A stretch of 64,000 nucleotides of DNA from Firmicutes bacterium UBA5201 (GTDB taxonomy: Bacteria; Bacillota; Clostridia; Peptostreptococcales; Acidaminobacteraceae). Below the pieces are notes generated by a model. It was given only the letters and a program-made list of their open reading frames with translations, ran no database searches and had not been told where the DNA came from. Positions 51,867-59,923 of this stretch are shown piece by piece (within the stretch, counting starts at the first letter, position 1; every line of letters starts with the position of its first letter). The stretch is from contig DHVT01000010.1 of assembly GCA_002412775.1 (NCBI GenBank), positions 1 to 64,000 of the forward strand, read 5' to 3'. The position numbers were made by a program, and so were the translations under genes.

Positions 51867-51961
51867 TAACATAAACGCTTGCCCAAGCGGAAATTGATCT
51901 CTCTTAGGAGATTTCAATAGAAAACAGTTTTGGATCTTAGGATTCAGAACTGTTTTTTTTT
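51867..51961 (+). ncRNA. Candidate three-hairpin small RNA
   Basis: A stretch of about 95 bp between two minus-strand genes follows a plus-strand extended -10 and ends in a T-run. It folds as three hairpins. CGCTT-GCCC-AAGCG lies at about 51876-51889. ATTGA/TCAAT with an inner TCTC/GAGA stem lies at about 51893-51918. A long final hairpin (AACAGTT/AACTGTT, about 51923-51952) is followed by nine T residues and would be a rho-independent end. No ribosome site or ORF is present. The last hairpin could simply be the chromate-transporter terminator, but its T-run points the other way. No known RNA family is recognised. Confidence 0.4.
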
Positions 51962-51966
51962 GCCCA

Positions 51967-52500
51967 TCAAAATCCGAGCAGAATGCCCACCGCCGCAGAC
52001 ACGACCACATAAGCGACAGGGTGCCTATTATATCTTTTGATCATATAGAATATGACCAGAAAAAAGATGGCTTTCTTAAGATCCAATAAACCCTTTTCAA
52101 ACACGGCGATCTTTATGATGTCAAATCCCGCAACTGCTATCAAACCCGTCACAGCAGGTCTGAGCCCCCAAAAGGAATGCTCCAGTGTTTTGCTCTTACT
52201 GAATTTTTCCATGTATCCAGCAACCACCAATACTATAATGATGGATGGGGTCACCATTCCCAGTGTCGCCGCAAGACCTCCAAAGAGACCTCCTACATTA
52301 TAACCCGCATATGTTGCCATATTGATGCCGATCGGGCCAGGTGTGGACTCGGAAATTGCCACCATGTCCACTATGAAGGATATCGGAAACCACCCCGTTG
52401 TCATGGAAAGATGCCTTAGAAAAGGAATCGTTGCCATGCCCCCGCCTATGGCGAATAGACCAATTTTAAAAAATTCAAAATACAACTCAAGAAGGATCAT
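51967..52500 (-). CDS. Chromate transporter, short-chain CHR subunit 2
   Basis: A 177-residue single-domain member of the CHR (chromate ion transporter) family, with about six helices. It shows FFKIGLFAIGGGMATIPFL, VDMVAISESTPGPIGINMATYAGYNVGG and the GVTPSI-type MVTPSI. Short-chain CHR proteins work as pairs with the neighbouring gene. Most such pairs in anaerobes probably export or import oxyanions; chromate is only one tested substrate. The start overlaps the stop of the first subunit as ATGA. Confidence 0.9.
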   Translation of the reverse strand: MILLELYFEFFKIGLFAIGGGMATIPFLRHLSMTTGWFPISFIVDMVAISESTPGPIGINMATYAGYNVGGLFGGLAATLGMVTPSIIIVLVVAGYMEKFSKSKTLEHSFWGLRPAVTGLIAVAGFDIIKIAVFEKGLLDLKKAIFFLVIFYMIKRYNRHPVAYVVVSAAVGILLGF

Positions 52501-53042
52501 CGTTTTTCCTCCTTAGTCATTTTACCCATCAAAATGCCAATCACAGCAGCTCCCAATACAAACGCGATAGGGGTCAGTTTCGTGAAAATCATTCCTAAAA
52601 AAACAACACAGAAAATCAGGAGACCAATTGTGTTCACAACAGCTTTTTTCCATAATCCGATCACCACATTGAGAATAAGCGCCGCAACGCATACAGCTAT
52701 ACCGGAGAAAGCGCTTCTCACAATCGGTAAATCTTGAAAATTATTCAAAAAAGCAGCTATGAATGTAATGATGATCAAACATGGACTGACGATCCCCATT
52801 GCTCCAGCGATTCCACCCAATGCCCCTTTTCGCTCCCTACCGATGAATATGGCGACATTGACTGCGATGATTCCAGGTAAGCCTTGACTCACAGCATAAT
52901 AGTCAATGATTTTCTCATGACTGATCCAATTCCTTTTTTCAACGATTTCCTTCTGCAGAATAGGCAGCATGGCATATCCACCACCGAATGTCACTGAACT
53001 CATCTTAAAGAACAATACATATATTTCCCACAGCATTCTCAT
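52497..53042 (-). CDS. Chromate transporter, short-chain CHR subunit 1
   Basis: A 181-residue CHR protein forming the other half of the pair, with SSVTFGGGYAMLPILQKEIV and YAVSQGLPGIIAVNVAIFIG, the standard CHR repeats. The ATG at 53042 overlaps the LMW-PTP stop as ATGA. The three-gene string (phosphatase, CHR-1, CHR-2) is thus fully coupled, which is not the usual CHR arrangement. Confidence 0.9.
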   Translation of the reverse strand: MRMLWEIYVLFFKMSSVTFGGGYAMLPILQKEIVEKRNWISHEKIIDYYAVSQGLPGIIAVNVAIFIGRERKGALGGIAGAMGIVSPCLIIITFIAAFLNNFQDLPIVRSAFSGIAVCVAALILNVVIGLWKKAVVNTIGLLIFCVVFLGMIFTKLTPIAFVLGAAVIGILMGKMTKEEKR

Positions 53043-53497
53043 CTGACCCACCCTTTTTTGTTCAAGAGCGCCTCACAGCCTTCCAAAACATCCCTGTAGG
53101 TTTCTTCAAAATCTCCTGTATACCAGGGATCGGCGATGTCTCTGGGGGAATCGGTAAGATCAAGTAATCGTATGATTTTTTCAGACGGATCCCCTCCGGC
53201 GATTTTTATCACATTCTTGACATTGCTTCTGTCCATGCAAACAATCAGATCATAATAATCGTAATCTTCTTTTTTAAACAGAACCGAGCGTTTGCCCCTG
53301 CAAGATATGCCCACCTCATTCAGTTTTTTTACAGTGCCATGGTGAACGGAGCTTCCAAGTGTCAATCGTCCGGTCGCCGATGATGCGATTTCAAATTGAT
53401 CAGACAGATGTCTTTTATCTACCATGTCCTTTAGAACAAATTCAGCCATGGGGCTCCTGCAAATATTACCAAGACATACAAACATGATTTTTATCAT
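53039..53497 (-). CDS. Low-molecular-weight protein-tyrosine phosphatase
   Basis: A 152-residue LMW phosphatase. The P-loop CLGNICRSPMAE at residues 7-18 carries the nucleophilic Cys and Arg, and the general acid Asp is in DPWYTGDFEETYRDV near 125. It removes phosphate from tyrosine residues; the arsenate-reductase relatives share the fold but lack this DPWY motif. AAGGAG precedes the ATG. It is the first gene of an operon with the CHR pair, so a link to oxyanion stress or capsule control is possible. Confidence 0.92.
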   Translation of the reverse strand: MIKIMFVCLGNICRSPMAEFVLKDMVDKRHLSDQFEIASSATGRLTLGSSVHHGTVKKLNEVGISCRGKRSVLFKKEDYDYYDLIVCMDRSNVKNVIKIAGGDPSEKIIRLLDLTDSPRDIADPWYTGDFEETYRDVLEGCEALLNKKGWVR

Positions 53498-53528
53498 TTG
53501 GAATACTCCTTACAATTCTTTTTAATAG

Positions 53529-54407
53529 TTATAGTATATCAAAAATTGACAGTTGTGGGTCGTCCATCTTGTCCTCAAACGTTTTCATATACTCAAACAA
53601 TTGCTGGTCATCAGTCACAATACCATGTTTATGACATCGCTCCCGAAGGATGGCCATTAATCTCTTGCTGTTTGGCGAAGGAATCATATAATTGTTTCCA
53701 TAAGTTTTTATATATTTATCTTTCAGTCCTGGAAAATGCATATCAAGCTTGCTATAGTAATATTCACGGTCACCTTCCCTGAGTGTCAGCCCCATACCGA
53801 ACGTCAGAATCCCATAAACATTCGCATCGATACAATAATCGAGTATTCCATTCAGGTTATCCTCAGTATCATTTATGAAGGGTAGAATTGGCGTCAGCCA
53901 TACGATGGTCGGTATGCCGTGATCTCTGAGAATTTTTAGGACTTCCGCTCTGCGCTTGGTGGTACAGACATTCGGCTCGATGATTTTACATAGCGATTCA
54001 TCGTAGGTCGTCAGCGTCATCTGAACCACGCATTTTGTTTTTTCATTGATGGACTTCAAAAGATCCAGATCTCTGAGTATCAAATCCGATTTTGTCTGAA
54101 TGGCCAAACCGAAGTCATAATGATTGATCAGTTCAAGACTTTTCCTAGTCATTTCAAGTTGTCCTTCAATTGGCATATAGGGATCTGTCATCGCCCCGGT
54201 ACCGATCATGCATCTATTTCTTTTTCGTTTCAAAGATTGCTCCAGAAGTTCTATCGCATTGGATTTCACTTCTACATCCTCGAAATCATGTTGCATATTG
54301 TAGCATTTGCTTCTGGAGTCACAATAGATGCACCCATGCGTACAGCCTCGATAAAGATTGATGCCGTTATGGGCGGATAAAATACCTTTGACCTCTTTGT
54401 AATGCAT
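53529..54407 (-). CDS. SPL-like radical SAM enzyme
   Basis: A 292-residue radical SAM enzyme of the SPL/Rv2578c family. The cluster motif CTHGCIYCDSR (CxxxCxxC) lies at residues 22-29. IGTGAMTDPYMPIEGQLEMTRKSLELI is highly typical of this group. Spore photoproduct lyase, the best known member, repairs spore DNA, but the wider Rv2578c-like subfamily is uncharacterised. It ends in a SIFDIL tail (LSIFDIL). It sits 17 bp downstream of the MutS-like gene and probably shares its transcript. Confidence 0.88.
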   Translation of the reverse strand: MHYKEVKGILSAHNGINLYRGCTHGCIYCDSRSKCYNMQHDFEDVEVKSNAIELLEQSLKRKRNRCMIGTGAMTDPYMPIEGQLEMTRKSLELINHYDFGLAIQTKSDLILRDLDLLKSINEKTKCVVQMTLTTYDESLCKIIEPNVCTTKRRAEVLKILRDHGIPTIVWLTPILPFINDTEDNLNGILDYCIDANVYGILTFGMGLTLREGDREYYYSKLDMHFPGLKDKYIKTYGNNYMIPSPNSKRLMAILRERCHKHGIVTDDQQLFEYMKTFEDKMDDPQLSIFDIL

Positions 54408-54424
54408 GGCTTTATCTTCCTTTC

Positions 54425-56014
54425 CTATTTCCAGACCCCTTGGCTCAAATAGTTCATGGCCCGTTCATTTGCGGCATTTGAAATCTGTTCATCAAACCCG
54501 AGTATTCTGAGCAGTTTGATGGCATTTCTACTTTTGGCTTCTCCCGTTTTCATTTTATAATCAAAGATCATGGTATCGCCGGAGAAATCTTCTTGGAAAT
54601 GCACCATCTCATATTGTTCTTCAAGCAAACGGCAAAGTTCCACATCATGTGTGGCCACCAGGCAAAGTGTATTCTCATCCGCAATCGCCTTCAGAATTTC
54701 ACTGGACGCGGCAATCCTCTCCACTGTATTGGTTCCGCGGAGCACCTCATCGATCACACACATAATCGCATGACCTGACCTTGTCGCTTCAACGATGCGC
54801 TTTAAGGATTTGATTTCAGAGATATAATAACTTTCACCTGAAAGCAAATTGTCACTTAAGGCCATTGACGAATAGATTCTGAATGCTGTAGCATCATATG
54901 TCTTGGCCAACACCGTACAAATCGCCTGTCCCATGATGGCATTGATGGCGGCTGTTTTAAGAAATGTCGATTTTCCTGAAGCGTTCGACCCTGTTACCAA
55001 ATGTGACTTGTTCATCATCAAATTATTGGAGACACAAGTTTTGACAAGTGGATGGATCAAAGCCTCACCCTGTAGATAAGGCGTTTTATTCGATTCAAAG
55101 ACGATTCTTGGAATTGAATGTTCTGGAACACTTTTTCGATAGGAAGAGACTGCAAGTGCGGCTTCAATCTTTCCAAGCGATTCATGAATCTTGAAAATGG
55201 AATGATAATGTGTTCCAATTTTATTTTTTATAATCTCATAAGTGATTAAATCGAGCAACAGCCAATTGCTGAACAAATCGCCGACATCGGAACCCGAAGT
55301 GACCGATACACCACCAACTCTTAAAATCACTCCCAATTGGCTCAGTTCTTTGTACATTTCATTTGTGTGGTGATCGAGTTTGTGACTAGACAGCTTTCTG
55401 ATCTTATTTGCCGCAAATACCATGGATACCGAATAATTCACCGTTTCAATATCCGTATAGATCTTTTTGCGCATGACCTCTCTGACCACAGAATTCACTA
55501 TCGCGAAAAATGCGAGCGCCAAAATATTGTTAAGGCTAATGATCGTAGCCACTGCGGAAAATACAAATCCAAGGGACAAAATCATATATAGGACCAGTTT
55601 TGAAGCACTCCGGCTTCCAGGTTCAAACACTTCTGCCAGTTTTGCTTTATTGTTTTTCCCGAGTTTATATAAAATTTTATGAAGCTTTATTCGCAAATCA
55701 GTATCTTGCTCGATTGCATCGATCAGACCTTTTCTGCTGTTAAAATCATCTTCAGAGACGGTCGGTTGCCTAAGCTGATGATAAAGATACTGTTCCCCTG
55801 AGGTGGATAGCCCCATATTGATCCTTTTGAAAACATCATCCATATTGAGGTCGTTCCATGTGATATCATCTACCACAAACGGATCCAGACTGTTTTTGAC
55901 CCTATACCCATGGTAGCTTTTTATGGCTTCCATGTCACCTGGTTTGTATTTGATTTTTGGAATTTCTCCAAATTGATTGATGACATTTTTCATGGCCTTC
56001 ATTTTTTTCAACAT
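54425..56014 (-). CDS. MutS-like ATPase with two membrane helices
   Basis: A 529-residue protein with a C-terminal MutS-type ATPase: Walker A GSNASGKSTFLKTAAINAIMGQ (near 342), YYISEIKSLKRIV, Walker B VIDEVLRGTNTVERIAAS and VATHDVELCRLL. The N-terminal half lacks the mismatch-recognition domain. It holds a helical core with two hydrophobic segments at about 139-176 (LVLYMILSLGFVFSAVATI, NNILALAFFAIVNSVV), so a membrane-anchored paralogue is likely. Such proteins are uncharacterised; membrane-associated DNA handling is inference. TAGGAG precedes the ATG. Confidence 0.85.
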   Translation of the reverse strand: MLKKMKAMKNVINQFGEIPKIKYKPGDMEAIKSYHGYRVKNSLDPFVVDDITWNDLNMDDVFKRINMGLSTSGEQYLYHQLRQPTVSEDDFNSRKGLIDAIEQDTDLRIKLHKILYKLGKNNKAKLAEVFEPGSRSASKLVLYMILSLGFVFSAVATIISLNNILALAFFAIVNSVVREVMRKKIYTDIETVNYSVSMVFAANKIRKLSSHKLDHHTNEMYKELSQLGVILRVGGVSVTSGSDVGDLFSNWLLLDLITYEIIKNKIGTHYHSIFKIHESLGKIEAALAVSSYRKSVPEHSIPRIVFESNKTPYLQGEALIHPLVKTCVSNNLMMNKSHLVTGSNASGKSTFLKTAAINAIMGQAICTVLAKTYDATAFRIYSSMALSDNLLSGESYYISEIKSLKRIVEATRSGHAIMCVIDEVLRGTNTVERIAASSEILKAIADENTLCLVATHDVELCRLLEEQYEMVHFQEDFSGDTMIFDYKMKTGEAKSRNAIKLLRILGFDEQISNAANERAMNYLSQGVWK

Positions 56015-56141
56015 AACGGCTCCTAATAGTGAATTTTATACTATTGTAACTGCAAATCATTAACATTCGCTTAAACAACTAGAAACAATGTCTTATATAA
56101 ATTATAATGGATATGTTCCATTTGAAAGGAGGCGACCAACT

Positions 56142-57086
56142 ATGCAATACTATTTTGCACCACTTGAAGGTGTCACGGGTTACATCTACCGAAATGCCCA
56201 TAAAAAATACTTTGACGGAGCAGACAAATATTTCACCCCGTTCATCTCCCCCAACAGTATAAGGAATTTCACCACAAAAGAACTGAATGATATACTCCCT
56301 GAGAACAACCTTGGAATTGAAATTGTGCCGCAAATACTCTCGAGCAAATCCGAAGAGTTCATACAGACCGCAGAAGCCCTATATGAGTACGGCTATGGAG
56401 AAATCAACCTTAACCTCGGTTGTCCTTCAGGGACGGTGGTCTCAAAAGGCAAAGGTTCCGGTTTTTTGGCGTATCCGGAGCAATTGGATCGATTTCTTGA
56501 TGATATATTCAACCCTTCCAAAATGAAGATTTCCATAAAAACAAGATTGGGTGTTAATGATCCGGAAGAATTTTATGAACTCGTCAAAATCTTCAACAAG
56601 TATCCCATTGAAGAGTTGACCATCCACCCGAGAGTTCAAAAGGATTTTTATAAGAACACACCCAATTTAGCGGTTTTCAAAGCGGCTCTCCCCACTTTAA
56701 AAGCACAAATTTGCTACAATGGGGATCTATTCAATAAAACCGATTATGAAAAATTCACTGCTGATTTTCCGGAGGTCGATCGCATCATGCTCGGAAGAGG
56801 TCTAATAACAAATCCGAATCTCATCGGCGAGATCAAAGGTGGAGGCCCACTGGACAAGTCACTTTTACGAAATTTCCACGATGAGATCTATGAAAACTAC
56901 CAAAAAGTGATGTCAGGTGACCACAATGTCTTGTTCAAGATGAAAGAAATCTGGCTCTATATGATTCAATTGTTTCCAAATGAAAAAAAATACGCAAAAG
57001 CGATAAAAAAATCAGATAAACTGAAAGAATATGAAAAAGTGATCCAGTCTCTATTTGACGAACTGAATTGGATTGACCACCTATAG
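56142..57086 (+). CDS. tRNA-dihydrouridine synthase family protein
   Basis: A 314-residue FMN enzyme of the Dus family. It starts YYFAPLEGVTGYIYRNAHKKYF and carries the conserved NLNLGCPSGTVVSKGKGSGFLAYPEQL segment with its catalytic cysteine, KTRLG, LTIHPRVQKDFYKN and IMLGRGLITNPNL. It reduces uridines in tRNA D-loops with NADPH. I chose the ATG at 56142 with AAAGGAGG 9 bp upstream. A -10 TATAAT lies at 56103-56108. The Dus subtype cannot be told from sequence by eye. Confidence 0.9.
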   Translation: MQYYFAPLEGVTGYIYRNAHKKYFDGADKYFTPFISPNSIRNFTTKELNDILPENNLGIEIVPQILSSKSEEFIQTAEALYEYGYGEINLNLGCPSGTVVSKGKGSGFLAYPEQLDRFLDDIFNPSKMKISIKTRLGVNDPEEFYELVKIFNKYPIEELTIHPRVQKDFYKNTPNLAVFKAALPTLKAQICYNGDLFNKTDYEKFTADFPEVDRIMLGRGLITNPNLIGEIKGGGPLDKSLLRNFHDEIYENYQKVMSGDHNVLFKMKEIWLYMIQLFPNEKKYAKAIKKSDKLKEYEKVIQSLFDELNWIDHL

Positions 57087-57089
57087 AGA

Positions 57090-57127
57090 AAAGACGCCTG
57101 ATTCCGGATTTGGAACCATGCGTCTTT
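57090..57127. terminator. Bidirectional terminator between convergent genes
   Basis: AAAGACGC and GCGTCTTT enclose an inner TTCC/GGAA stem. It serves the Dus gene on one side and the small hypothetical gene on the other. Confidence 0.8.
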
Positions 57128-57136
57128 ATACTTTAC

Positions 57137-57436
57137 TTATTCCTCTTTGTTATCCATCTGTGCCATGAAAGACATTGCCATTTCAATATATTTGAGCAAT
57201 TCGGCCTCGATTTTTTCCTTAGCCGCTACTTCTGTACCTTCAGCCACAGTGACCCTAAAACTTGTCTTAGCGACTTCAAGTTTCACAAAATCCGATCCGA
57301 GTGCTTTTTCAGCCATTTCCTTGAGCATCTTTTTGGAATCGTCTTTGAGCAAATGCTCTGCGATCATATCTTGAATGTGTACAACAACACGTTTCGCATC
57401 GTCGATTTGAATTGATTTGACAAACATACTAATCAT
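57137..57436 (-). CDS. Hypothetical soluble protein (99 aa)
   Basis: Unrecognised. A mixed alpha/beta protein with MFVKSIQIDDAKRVVVHIQDMIAEHLLKDDSKKMLKEM in the first half and a charged DFVKLEVAKTSFRVTVAEGTEV strand region, ending in an acidic helix. There is no signal peptide or metal motif. AAAGGAG precedes the ATG 8 bp away, and a convergent terminator follows. It is divergent from the YczE gene. Confidence 0.65.
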   Translation of the reverse strand: MISMFVKSIQIDDAKRVVVHIQDMIAEHLLKDDSKKMLKEMAEKALGSDFVKLEVAKTSFRVTVAEGTEVAAKEKIEAELLKYIEMAMSFMAQMDNKEE

Positions 57437-57480
57437 ATTTCGAATCTCCTTTATCTTTAGTCAATTCTCATTTTACCACA

Positions 57481-57509
57481 TTGCAACAACTCTATAAACC
57501 ATATATAAT
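57481..57509 (+). promoter_or_regulatory. Sigma-A promoter of the YczE gene
   Basis: TTGCAA (57481-57486) and TATAAT (57504-57509) with 17-bp spacing, 30 bp upstream of the ATG. Confidence 0.75.
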
Positions 57510-57539
57510 GAATCGAATACCATTAGATGAGGAGATAAC

Positions 57540-58193
57540 ATGAAAACATATATAATGAGAGTGATTCGATTGATGTTCGGTCTTTTGCTATACTCCATCG
57601 GAATAGTGCTGACCATCAATGCAGATATAGGATATGCACCATGGGACGTATTTCATGTGGGGTTTTCAAACACATTCGGAATGAGTCTGGGGATGGCCTC
57701 CATCATCACGGGACTTGCCATAGGTATCATTGCTGTGTTATTAGGTGAAAAAATAGGCATCGGCACCGTTTTGAACATGGTGATGATCGGAGTATTCGTC
57801 GACTGGATCATGTTCGGTAATTATATCCCTGTGGCGACAAATTTCTTGTTTGGAGTCCCTATGATGGTTGCCGGTATTGTAACCATATCACTTGCCACTT
57901 ATTTCTATATCAGTGCGGCGTTCGGGTCCGGACCAAGGGACAGCCTTATGGTGGCGGTGACAAGAAAGACCAGACTGCCTGTGGGATTTTGCAGAGGAAG
58001 CATTGAAATACTCGCGGTGATTGTCGGTTGGCAACTGGGTGGAAAGGTTGGCGTCGGAACAATTCTCTTCGCATTTCTGATCGGTTTTTTTATCCAGACA
58101 ACATTCAAAGCACTGAAATTTGATGCCACCGATATCTCCCATGAGACCTTGGATCAAACAATCCTCGCACTCACTGGGAAACCCAATAAATAG
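57540..58193 (+). CDS. YczE/YyaS family membrane protein
   Basis: A 217-residue protein with about six helices of the YczE/YyaS/YitT-like family. Typical stretches are RLMFGLLLYSIGIVLTINADIGYAPWDVFHVGFSNTFGMSLG and FGSGPRDSLMVAVTRKTRLPVGFCRGSIEI. B. subtilis YczE is linked to surfactin production by genetics; the molecular role is unknown. GAGGAG precedes the ATG. It ends at a shared terminator with the convergent deoD gene. Confidence 0.87.
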   Translation: MKTYIMRVIRLMFGLLLYSIGIVLTINADIGYAPWDVFHVGFSNTFGMSLGMASIITGLAIGIIAVLLGEKIGIGTVLNMVMIGVFVDWIMFGNYIPVATNFLFGVPMMVAGIVTISLATYFYISAAFGSGPRDSLMVAVTRKTRLPVGFCRGSIEILAVIVGWQLGGKVGVGTILFAFLIGFFIQTTFKALKFDATDISHETLDQTILALTGKPNK

Positions 58194-58204
58194 TTTAGTT
58201 TATA

Positions 58205-58236
58205 AAAAAACGCCTCAGGATCATCTGAGACGTTTT
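58205..58236. terminator. Bidirectional terminator between YczE and deoD
   Basis: AAAAACG(C)CTCAG and CTGAG(A)CGTTTTT form a long stem with one internal mismatch. T-runs lie on both outer sides. Confidence 0.88.
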
Positions 58237-58240
58237 TTGT

Positions 58241-58954
58241 TTATTCCGCCAGTTCCAGCGCTATTTTCATCATGTTGGTGAATGCCAATTGTCTTTCATC
58301 TGAAGTGGTCAATTCGTGAGTCACGAGGTTGTCGGAAACAGTAAGCAGACAAGCCGCTTTCTTTCCAAGAACATTTGCATTGTGGAACAGTGCAAATGCT
58401 TCCATCTCCACAGCCACACAGCCATGGTTCTCATAAATTGCCTTATACTCGTCGAAGTTTTCCCTGTAGAAAACGTCAGATGAATGGATTCTTTCGATGT
58501 GCATTGGAATTTCGAGTGTTTTTGCGATCTCAATCAATTGGTTGTTGAGTTCCGCAGAACCTTCAATCACTTCTTGGTCATAACCACTTTGTACTTTAGC
58601 GAAAGAAGATTCGCTCCATACATCTTTTGCAAGAATGACATCATAAAGTTTCATGTCAGGGGTATAGCCGCCACATGAGCCGATTCTGATGATGTTTTCC
58701 ACATCATAAAATTTGTAGAGTTCAAAGGAATAAATTCCGATGCTCGGCATACCCATTCCACTGGCCATGACAGAAATTTTTCTGCCTTTATAGGTTCCGG
58801 TATAGCCTAAGACATTTCGAACACTATTGAACTGAACAACATCCTCAAGAAATGTTTCAGCGATGAACTTTGCACGCAATGGGTCTCCAGGCATCAAAAC
58901 AGTTTTTGCGATTATGCCTTTTTCCGTTGTTTCAATATGCGGGGTTGGTATCAT
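58241..58954 (-). CDS. deoD: Purine-nucleoside phosphorylase, DeoD type
   Basis: A 237-residue hexameric-type PNP that splits (deoxy)ribonucleosides with phosphate to release purine bases. Diagnostic parts are MPGDPLRAKFIAETFLEDV, the phosphate-binding RNVLGYTGTYKG, VMASGMGMPSIGIYSFEL, IIRIGSCGGY and VAVEMEAFALFHNA with the catalytic Asp region in LTVSDNLVTHE. Length matches the family. AGGAGG precedes the ATG. It is a single-gene unit. Confidence 0.95.
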   Translation of the reverse strand: MIPTPHIETTEKGIIAKTVLMPGDPLRAKFIAETFLEDVVQFNSVRNVLGYTGTYKGRKISVMASGMGMPSIGIYSFELYKFYDVENIIRIGSCGGYTPDMKLYDVILAKDVWSESSFAKVQSGYDQEVIEGSAELNNQLIEIAKTLEIPMHIERIHSSDVFYRENFDEYKAIYENHGCVAVEMEAFALFHNANVLGKKAACLLTVSDNLVTHELTTSDERQLAFTNMMKIALELAE

Positions 58955-59043
58955 AATAGACCTCCTATAATTTTCTCACATGTTATATTGTACCCGATAT
59001 ATGGATTTTAATCATTGTATATATTCTCTATAAATAATTAATT

Positions 59044-59898
59044 TCACTTTTCAGCTTTCCAGGTGCATACGTAGGACCAATCCGAGGGTCTGATCATTGG
59101 TGGGTTCTCAAGCCACTCTCCATAGAGACCAAGTGACTCAGCTGACAGTTCGAAATGGCATTTTGCGATTCCAATATCATTGAGTTGCATGTCGAAACCC
59201 GCAACTCCGTAGCCTTTGGTGCGGCTTAGGAAAAAGTGGTAGCACTCACCGTCTTTGATCACGCGCCAAGGTTGCTTATTGGATGCCGAAGGACCAAGCC
59301 TGACCATTTCCAGAGGAATGGCGTATTCTGCTGCCCCTTTTTCGGTCAGTGGCGATGTTGGACTCTTATCAAAGAAAAGTTCGTTCCAAGGTTTTCTTTT
59401 GTTTGCTCCAACGACTTTACGCATTGCCATTTCCATCATTCTCGGCTTATCTTTTTTGTAGCCCAACGGAGAGACAATTGCGATTTTCTCATGCTCGGCT
59501 AAATCCATGTTTTGTTCAAAATCCGCCTTCTTAAACGTTCCACCCAGCCAACAAGTCTGTAGACCCAGGTCAGTTGCGGCAAGTACTATTTTCTCATACA
59601 GATACCCGAATTCAAGCGCATTTTTCTCGTCTTGATCCACGATGCCTACAATATAATTTTTTGCCCCGGAAATCACTCCATAAGTGCCTATCTTTTTCTC
59701 TTCCTTAAGGTCCAAGTTTATAAAACTCGACAAAACGAACTTCGCCTTTATGCCTGAAAGCGCTACAGCGTCCTCATTGATATCTTTTAGAATGGATTCC
59801 AATTTCTGAAATTGGTTTGGATCTATCTCTTTGGATTCGAATGTTCTCGTAGAAGTTCTTTTTTTGATGAGATCTATTACAGAATTTTCAAATTTCAT
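59044..59898 (-). CDS. Nitroreductase family protein (TM1586-like)
   Basis: A 284-residue FMN-dependent nitroreductase-fold protein. The N-terminal RTSTRTFESKEID lies at residues 14-26. LYEKIVLAATDLGLQTCWLGGTF and the late RLGPSASNKQPWRVI are typical of the larger, fused-dimer TM1586-type nitroreductases. The substrate is unknown; nitroaromatics or quinones are usual. AAGGAG precedes the ATG. It lies 25 bp after the interrupted response regulator and may share its transcript. Confidence 0.86.
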   Translation of the reverse strand: MKFENSVIDLIKKRTSTRTFESKEIDPNQFQKLESILKDINEDAVALSGIKAKFVLSSFINLDLKEEKKIGTYGVISGAKNYIVGIVDQDEKNALEFGYLYEKIVLAATDLGLQTCWLGGTFKKADFEQNMDLAEHEKIAIVSPLGYKKDKPRMMEMAMRKVVGANKRKPWNELFFDKSPTSPLTEKGAAEYAIPLEMVRLGPSASNKQPWRVIKDGECYHFFLSRTKGYGVAGFDMQLNDIGIAKCHFELSAESLGLYGEWLENPPMIRPSDWSYVCTWKAEK

Positions 59899-59923
59899 AT
59901 TTGCTCCTTAGCATTTCTTTCTA

